Shown: piece after piece, positions 58,068-64,000 of the stretch
How positions within the stretch are numbered: the first letter of the stretch is position 1
Layout: each line of letters opens with the position of its first letter
NCBI GenBank assembly: GCA_000827205.1
Contig: KN832557.1
Location: 1,521,771-1,585,770, forward strand
Reading direction: 5' to 3'
From: Plicaturopsis crispa FD-325 SS-3
Lineage: Eukaryota; Basidiomycota; Agaricomycetes; Amylocorticiales; Amylocorticiaceae
DNA: 64,000 nucleotides
Made by a program: the position numbers and the translations under genes
The notes under the pieces: model-generated
The model's database searches: none
Seen by the model: only the letters and a program-made list of their open reading frames with translations
What the model was told of the DNA's origin: nothing

Positions 58068-58216
58068 TTGTGAAGTGATTGATATTGGTGCTACTACTAG
58101 TAGTACTACTAGAGTGCCATAACACGATACCACTTCAAGAGTCCACCGACCACTTTTCAGCGCACACCGAAAGCCAGTCCATCACGATCCACCACTAGCC
58201 GCTAGTACCATACTCG
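58068..58216. promoter_or_regulatory. 149 bp between the tRNA-Ala gene and URM1
   Basis: The two genes diverge here. It contains a palindromic trinucleotide cluster, CTACTACTAGTAGTACTACTAG (58091-58112, given in two halves of the pattern CTA/TAG), of unknown role. No TATA box for URM1 is clear. Confidence 0.4.
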
Positions 58217-58683
58217 ATGTCTACCACCGCTGCCTCTACGACGCCTACGATATCAGTCAAGGTCGAATTCAGCGGTGGACTGGAGCTCTTATTTGGCAAC
58301 ACACGGTCCCACAGCATCGTTGTTCCCGGACGCGTATCGATCAAGAACACTACTACTTCAGTACGAGACAGCGAGAAAAAGATCGATGAAAATGCGACAA
58401 AACCTGCGGACGTAGCGTACTTGATAGCGCATCTGCGAGATCACCTCCTGCAGGAACGCGAGGAACTGTTCGTCGAGGATGGAAGCGTGTACGTCTGCGT
58501 CGCTTTCTCTACCTAGCTTTCTCGCACTGTCACGCGTACTACGATGAGCTGATGATTTCTAACAGCCGTCCGGGTATCCTCGTCCTTATAAACGACACGG
58601 ACTGGGAGCTTGAGGGTGAAAGCGCGTATGTGCTGCAAGAAGGAGACGAGATCGTGTTCATCTCGACGCTGCACGGTGGCTAG
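58217..58683 (+). CDS. URM1: URM1 ubiquitin-related modifier
   Basis: URM1 is the sulphur carrier for 2-thiolation of wobble uridine in tRNA Lys, Glu and Gln, and can be attached to proteins. Exons 58217-58488 and 58566-58683 join to 129 residues: [17 protein letters not shown] at the first strand, [20 protein letters not shown] in the helix, [17 protein letters not shown], and the end [14 protein letters not shown]. The C-terminal Gly-Gly, needed for adenylation and thiocarboxylation, is present and TAG is at 58681-58683. The N-terminus ([11 protein letters not shown]) is about 20 residues longer than the yeast protein, which begins near VKVEF. Size and end motif make the call firm. Confidence 0.95.
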
Positions 58684-59385
58684 TGGGTGCAAGACGGTTC
58701 GTGTGAAACAGGAAGGGGTGCTATGCTCTGCGTCATGAGCTTAGTCGAGTCGGTGCGGAGGGCGGGGTGATTGCACGAATAGCCCGCGCAACGGGGTGAG
58801 CTCAAGCCAACCTCACGATTCCTCAGGGCTGGCCTACGCGCTGGGCCATCCCTTACCCTTCGCTGTATCGCTTGAATGGACTATCGCTTACTGCCGGTCC
58901 CTCTATATGTGGAGGAGGCATACTAGGTGCGCTCTATCTATATATGCGCGCTCTAGTGTACATATGACTGATTGGCATTCTTACAGTCATACAATACCAT
59001 CGCTGCGTGTACGACCAATACTATTTTTCATCGCCAGGAAGCTGCATGCGTGCCACCACAACCGTTTAAAGTGATCTCGACTCTTACCATGGCCCAAGTG
59101 TGCCCCGAGCTCCAATGTGAGTAGTCTTGTCTAGCCGCAGCTTCTAACATGATTCCACAGAAATTCACCGCTTAGACCACCACAAGCACATCCCCATTGT
59201 TTAGGGCATTGGAATCTCCGGTCTTTTTCCAGGACAAAGGGGCGTAGCGTAGATGCCACGACCGCGGATGCACGTGGATCTAACAATGCCATTCAGGCGC
59301 GCGTCCTTATAAAGCCTTGTTGGATATCTTGTCTCTCTCTCACCCAACAACCCCCGTCGCCTCTAGCTTGCCCTATCAACCTACC
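58684..59385. other. Intergenic region upstream of the pseudokinase
   Basis: The 702 bp contain the URM1 3' flank and, at 59308, a TATA box. Short frames are not supported. Confidence 0.5.
59308..59313 (+). promoter_or_regulatory. TATA box of the pseudokinase gene
   Basis: TATAAA (in TTATAAAG) lies 73 bp before the ATG at 59386, the same octamer as before the paralogous kinase. Confidence 0.6.
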
Positions 59386-61792
59386 ATGGATTACACTACT
59401 TTGGTGCACAACCTACAGAACCTCGCGGACATGATGGAGCTGCCTTTCGGTAGCCCGCAAACACCCCTCTCCAATGATCCTTACACCTCCTTCGATCTCG
59501 ACGCTGCCAGTGCCCTCCTCGAGCTCTCATCGCGTGAATTTGTGACCATCGACGAATCTCGCGGACACGTTGCTGTCTGGGACTACGCCACCCCCGATGA
59601 ATCATGCAAGGACGCGCCGTCTTTCGCTGATCTCCAGACAGTCGATAATATGCTTGCGCACACCTTTTTCAACACCCCGGGTGTCAGCCAGCCTCTTACA
59701 CCCGGCCACCAGGATCCTCTATTGCAGTATGCTTCTCATAACGTCGTCGCACCAAGCGGCGACGCACACATTCCAACTATATGGCCATCGAACATCATGC
59801 CTTTCACTGGGCTCCCCGCTATGCACGAGCGGAATCATGACCAACAAGCCACACCAATAATACTTGACTCCTCAGGCGGATCTCCGTCAGCGGCACATAA
59901 CAGCCAGCTCGCCGAAAAGCCACGCCCTGGCTGTTTTCTCCCTTCATCCGTGCGCGTGACTGCAGCGGTCGTTGAGGAGCACGGGTCCGAATCCGCATAT
60001 CTCTCCCCGATTGACTCGGAGAGCGACGATGGGTCGTATTCGGAAGAATCTTCCAATCCAGCGAGCCCCGTTCGCCGTAACCCGACGGTAGAACACCCTC
60101 TGTCGTCCCTCGCTTCCGCTGTCAGAGAGCGCCTCCAGTCTCGCTCACGTGCCAGTCCAGGTCCTGAGGGCGAAAGCCCCGTTAATGGCTCGAAGAGTGC
60201 GGATGCTGCCGACTGGTCCGAGGCGAGCAGCGTGCCCTCTACTCCGAGCGTGTCGTCCCACAGCGACCCGAACACCTCAGAGAGCAGTTTGGAGCAGACG
60301 CTAGCTTATGATGCTGTTGGTGGTGTGGAACCCTCCTCTTACGACGGCACCGACCACTCAGCGGGCGCGGAGTCGTCTCTAGGCCCGTTCACGATTGGCG
60401 ACGAAATTTGCGCTGGCGAACACAACAAAGTGCTCGTCGCCCTCGATAGCTCAAACGGAGGGCGGGAGATCGTAGCGCTGAAGTTGTGGTCGAAGAAAAC
60501 TCTCCTCTCGAGCAGAATTGCGCGGTCGAAACTGATCAACGAGATCGCTGCATTCCGGCGTATTGCCGAGCGTGAGGAGATGCCGAAGGGGAGCCAGTTC
60601 CTCATGCATTGCGATGGCGTCCTACAAGACACTCTGCACGTCTACATGTCTTTGGTATGTCCTTCACTGTGGCGGCGCATAATTGATGCTGAGCAGAGGC
60701 CCATCTATAGGAACTCATGCACCAAGACCTATCCTGGTTCATCGATAACAATGCAGGAGTCCTCGCCCGTAATGTCGAAAGATGGGTCGCCCATGCGGTA
60801 CGTCGTCCCCTTTCCCTCCTGCTCCCCTTGTTTCTGATAAAACTACACCTTTAAGGCCTCCGCTATACATGCGCTTCACGGTATGGGAATCATACATCGG
60901 AACGTCAATCCCCGAAACCTCCTCATTGATGAGTACAACAATCTCCGCCTTGGTGACTTCTGCCGCGCGTACATCACGCCGCTGGGGGATACTTTGAAGT
61001 GCGAGACGGTTTGCTCGGACGACTTCACTGACAGGGCATGCTACTTTGCCCCAGAGATCGCTACAATCCTACACAACAAGGACCCTGCTGAGAACCGATC
61101 GTATGGGCCTAGTGTCGACTATTGGGCGCTAGGATGTGTGCTTTATGAGATGGAAATTGCGTCGGTAGACGAATTCCGGACCGTGCGTTTTACCCGTTCA
61201 AGCCGACGTCATGAAGATGCTGACACTCAGCGCCAGGTTTTGTTCCCAACTTTGGAGGACGTCGATGCGTATGTGAAGTCTGAGCAGTCACCAGGGGAGT
61301 TTCTCTGGGACGCTGGGATCGAGACAGGTCCGCTCGGCGGATTACTTGCAGGGGTAAGCAAAATGTGCGAACGTCTGTCCTACTGGCATACCAATACACT
61401 ATGCTAGCTCATCCGCCGCGACCCGAAGGATCGTTTCACGTTCAACGAAGTGCGTGACCACCAATACTTCAAGGAAGCTACGAAGTGGAAGGGTGACCCG
61501 TCAGTTCTCGTTCCACTTCTCTTCGCTGCCACATGTATTTATACTCCGTTCTGCCAGCCCCACGAGCTTTGATAGTCTGGCCGATGATACTATCACCCGC
61601 AAGCGCGGTACGTATTGGTCTACCTCGCTCAGAATGCCCACTTCGAGCACGGATGTCCGCCGTCCGTCTGTGCGGCTCCCCCGTGCGCTCGAAACTTCGC
61701 ACGCGATGTTCGATACGCTTGGGTGGATTGACCCCAAAGGCCACTGGGGCGGTAATTCTGACGAGTTTAACCTCGGTCGCTCCATCTGTTAG
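59386..61792 (+). CDS. Kinase-like protein with degenerate catalytic motifs (probable pseudokinase)
   Basis: Exons 59386-60654, 60711-60797, 60856-61164, 61237-61353, 61408-61499 and 61558-61792 join to 702 residues; start MDYTTLVHNLQNLADMM. About 340 residues of Ser-rich disordered sequence come first. In the kinase domain the ATP lysine is kept (IVALKLWSKK), but HRDIKPEN is HRNVNPRN and DFG is DFC (RLGDFCRAYI), while FAPEIA and SVDYWALGCVLYEM remain. The catalytic Asp and the DFG glycine are thus lost, so phosphotransfer is unlikely. The fold residues are intact and frames are open, so it is not a dead copy; a scaffold or decoy role is inference. The C-terminus has MFDTLGWIDPKGHWGG, like the end of the active paralogue at 51283-53374. 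Confidence 0.85.
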
Positions 61793-62112
61793 GCAGAACT
61801 TGTGGTGAAGCCATATTGGCAGACGGGCGAGACTCTATCTCTGAAATGTGCCCATCGTAGCTCCATATTATCTGTATCGGTTTACATCACTTTGTACTGT
61901 TTACGGATATATTTCAAGTCGACCATCCTTCCACGTCTGCGCTGTGCCGCTTTATATCTGTGTTTGAGTTCGTCAACGCCAATTTGACGAACACTGGACT
62001 TGCCAAACGCGTCGATCCCCCCTAACGAGGCCTGCAGCTTTACCTGTTTCATTGCAATTGCTCTTCGTTCCTCCGACGTCGATATCGTGCACATCCTGGC
62101 TTGCTTGTCGCC
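61793..62112. other. Intergenic, pseudokinase 3' flank and RCF1 promoter
   Basis: The 320 bp contain no supported gene. An inverted A/T pattern near 61870-61920 is ordinary. No TATA box is clear for RCF1. Confidence 0.45.
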
Positions 62113-62824
62113 ATGAGCGCCTACAACCCGCTGGTGCCCCCAAATGAGACCACAGGACAGAAGGCCATACGCAAATTCAAGGAGAATCCCGGCGTCCCCA
62201 TCTGTACGCCATTTCCAAATTGCCCACGCTCGTTGTGCACGTTTACGCTCGCCCTGACCTCAATTTTTTGTACAATCAACAGTCTTTGCTGCGACATGTG
62301 GTGCCATGGCCGTTGCCTACCGGCGCGCTCGCCAGGGTGACGCGCGGTCGATGAACAATTGGCTACGCATTCGCGTCATCATGCACGGTCTCGCAATAGC
62401 TGCTTTCTCCGTCACCGCCTTCCGCCTCGCCCCGAAATCCAAGGCCGAGCCCTCGCACATAGAGACAGAGCGTGCGCTTACACGCGAGAAAGAGCACAAG
62501 CAGTGGGAGGCACGTATGCGCGCCGCTGAAGAGAATTACCGCGTCGAAAAGGGTGGTGTCTCTCTGGAGGAGGTAGAGAGTGCACAGGAGCGGCAGCGGA
62601 AGGCCGAGGTTGATGCACGGAGGGAGGAGAGGAAAGGTTTCTTCGGGTGGATGGGCAGTGGGGTTGCGTTGCTAAAGGGGGATCTGCCAGACTGGGCGAG
62701 GAAAGAGAGGGAGATGGTGAGGAAGGAGGACAGCGTCAGTCTTGCGGACCGAAAAATTGCCAAGGATGCTGCCGCTCTCGAGGAGGCAGCGGGAAAGGAT
62801 TCCAGTACAGGGAAGAAAATATAG
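62113..62824 (+). CDS. RCF1: HIG1-domain respiratory supercomplex factor 1
   Basis: RCF1 is a mitochondrial inner-membrane protein that joins complex III and complex IV. Exons 62113-62203 and 62283-62824 join to 210 residues. The start is MSAYNPLVPPNETTGQKAIR; the HIG1 signature spans the intron as ENPGVPI then FAATCGAMAVAYRRARQG and MNNWLRIRVIMHGLAIAAF. Two TM helices flank the conserved QG/RxR loop (R-Q-G-D-A-R-S-M-N-N-W-L-R-I-R). A long charged coiled-coil tail (EHKQWEARMRAAEENYRVEK) follows, as in other fungal RCF1 proteins. Without splicing, the downstream frame begins inside the first helix. Confidence 0.92.
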
Positions 62825-63250
62825 GATTGTCCATAATTGTATGTGTTCCGTTTGACTCCCTGTGTGTTCTCAGGAGCGCCTTTAGGCGGCATAGCAGGCT
62901 GTTTCAAGAGTCAAGATAATTCCTCTGCTCTGCTTGTTGTCGCACTCAACTCTTCCGGGCGGCCGTTTCGTAGCTTCAGAGCCATACGGCACTAAATATG
63001 CGGTTATGTGAGTGTTTCTTATAGACTGCAAACTCAAACTACTGAATTTACAATGCGGAACGTCCGACGATTGAGGCTACTGTGATATATTGACTGCACA
63101 TATCGCGTCTGGACACCAGCTTTGACGGTACGCATGCTCTCTGATGCTCGTAACCTGCAGGATAGCGACAAAAAGTGCTCCATTCCATGTATACGTATGA
63201 CTGATACTTCGTCCAGGTCACAGAATGCCAGCAGATATTGAGCAGATATC
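62825..63250. other. Convergent 3' flanks of RCF1 and the F-box/LRR-like gene
   Basis: No gene or repeat is seen in these 426 bp. Confidence 0.5.
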
Positions 63251-64000
63251 TCAACTCCATGTTTCGTCTTCGTCCGTGGAGCCATCCTCATCCGACGTGT
63301 CTTCGTCTTCATCCGATGTAATCTCAGCGTCATCCGAAATGCCTTCAACTTCATCCGCTGTATCATCATCTTCGCCGGCAGTGTTCGCCACCCACTCCGC
63401 CAGAAGACTGACAACCTTCGCCCATTCCGGCCCGTAAATGCCATGAATATTGTCCCAGTCAACCGTGATCTCGGTCAAGGCAGGGAAAATGTCATGCAGA
63501 AATTCCGCCGCAGACCGGACGTTCTGAGCGTGGATCACTGAGCGGCCAAAGTGGATTTGAATGTTGCTGTTGCTCCGGCTGAACAGGTGGGACCGCCAAA
63601 TCCCCGAGGCGTGGGGGTCGACGCGCCCGTTAATATATACCGACAGGTATTCGAGTTTCTTGCAATTCACGAAGAGCGGAAAGAGGCCGTCGAGGGTGAC
63701 CTGACACTCGGCCCAGTCGTCGTAGGGTGGCTGCCCTAGAATTTCCAGCCACACAAGGTTGGGCCATGCCATGGCCATATCCCTTAGCAAATCGTTGTCA
63801 AGGTCGAGGGTCACCCCATCCAGGGAGATACAAAAGTCGGTAAGATTCAGCGACAGAGGGGGCCGGAACGTGCTAGCTCTCGGGATGAACGTTTCAGCTC
63901 TCGGAATGTACGCCGGGGAATCCTGCGGCACCTTTTCTCTATATATTATCACCAGGGATTCGACGGCTGCCAGTGTATCATGGTCCCGAAATGTCTCAAC
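63251..64000 (-). CDS. F-box/LRR-like protein, C-terminal part
   Basis: The 5' part is outside the window. The open frame runs from the window edge (FRDHDTLAAVESLVIIYRE) to TGA at 63251-63253. It reads as leucine-rich-repeat-type sequence without strict repeats: MAWPNLVWLEILGQPPYDDW, CKKLEYLSVYINGRVDPHAS and IFPALTEITVDWDNIHGIYG. The tail is strongly acidic (ITSDEDEDTSDEDGSTDEDE). This matches the many basidiomycete F-box proteins whose C-terminal half sums distances to a target, but the F-box itself would lie beyond 64000, so the name rests on the LRR-like half only. The family is known to expand in these fungi. Confidence 0.6.
   Translation of the reverse strand, partial: VETFRDHDTLAAVESLVIIYREKVPQDSPAYIPRAETFIPRASTFRPPLSLNLTDFCISLDGVTLDLDNDLLRDMAMAWPNLVWLEILGQPPYDDWAECQVTLDGLFPLFVNCKKLEYLSVYINGRVDPHASGIWRSHLFSRSNSNIQIHFGRSVIHAQNVRSAAEFLHDIFPALTEITVDWDNIHGIYGPEWAKVVSLLAEWVANTAGEDDDTADEVEGISDDAEITSDEDEDTSDEDGSTDEDETWS

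Noticed and set aside
1-64000. Transposable or virus-like elements
   Set aside because: No reverse transcriptase, integrase, transposase or capsid-like motif and no pair of long terminal repeats was seen anywhere; CRISPR arrays are not expected in a eukaryotic genome and none was seen.

Overview
The window is nuclear DNA of a filamentous basidiomycete, most probably an Agaricomycete. The evidence is moderate GC, dense genes on both strands, many 50-80 bp GT-AG introns, TATA boxes followed by CT-rich leaders, and a set of core eukaryotic genes mixed with long Ser/Pro-rich proteins typical of this group. A wood-decay polypore is a guess from protein flavour and is not shown by the sequence. I see about 22 protein genes, one intron-containing tRNA-Ala gene, and no intact mobile element or virus-like element.

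Layout. 1-2286 (+) holds the 3' end of a NO VEIN-domain (DUF3883-like) gene. 2356-3942 (-) is a four-finger CCCH protein. 5054-6866 (-) is an unknown helical/coiled-coil protein. 7436-9750 (-) is a mitochondrial ALDH7-type aldehyde dehydrogenase. 10526-12111 (-) is the ribosome-biogenesis WD40 protein JIP5, divergent from the unfolded-protein sensor IRE1 (12310-16071, +). IRE1 converges on threonine synthase THR4 (16444-18341, -). Seryl-tRNA synthetase SES1 (18646-20267, -) shares a 246 bp promoter region with an Asterix-type ER membrane protein (20514-21011, +). An F-box/WD40 ubiquitin-ligase receptor (21369-23607, +), a disordered Lys/Glu-rich protein (24144-24929, +) and a Ser-rich two-TM protein (25704-27263, +) follow.

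27443-31072 (-) is a secreted GH95 glycosidase, divergent from cohesin subunit SCC3 (31829-36738, +). 37193-41786 (-) and 46391-49196 (-) encode very long Ser/Pro-rich proteins with coiled coils, either side of a DUF3292-like membrane protein (43685-45870, +). The last part, 51-64 kb, has a protein kinase (51283-53374, -), a five-TM-or-more membrane protein (54508-55772, +), a small Ala-rich ORF (57088-57471, +), tRNA-Ala(AGC) (57965-58067, -), the ubiquitin-like modifier URM1 (58217-58683, +), a pseudokinase paralogue of the nearby kinase (59386-61792, +), the HIG1-type respiratory supercomplex factor RCF1 (62113-62824, +) and the 3' end of an F-box/LRR-like gene (63251 to the window end, -).

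Most genes are unrelated housekeeping functions sitting side by side, so I do not see an operon-like pathway. The most interesting structure is the kinase/pseudokinase pair at 51.3-53.4 kb and 59.4-61.8 kb. The two genes are inverted relative to each other, share at least four intron positions and two exons of exactly equal length, and the second copy has lost the catalytic Asp of HRD and the Gly of DFG. Exon borders given below were read by eye from GT-AG signals and reading-frame continuity; those described as approximate were not fully resolved.
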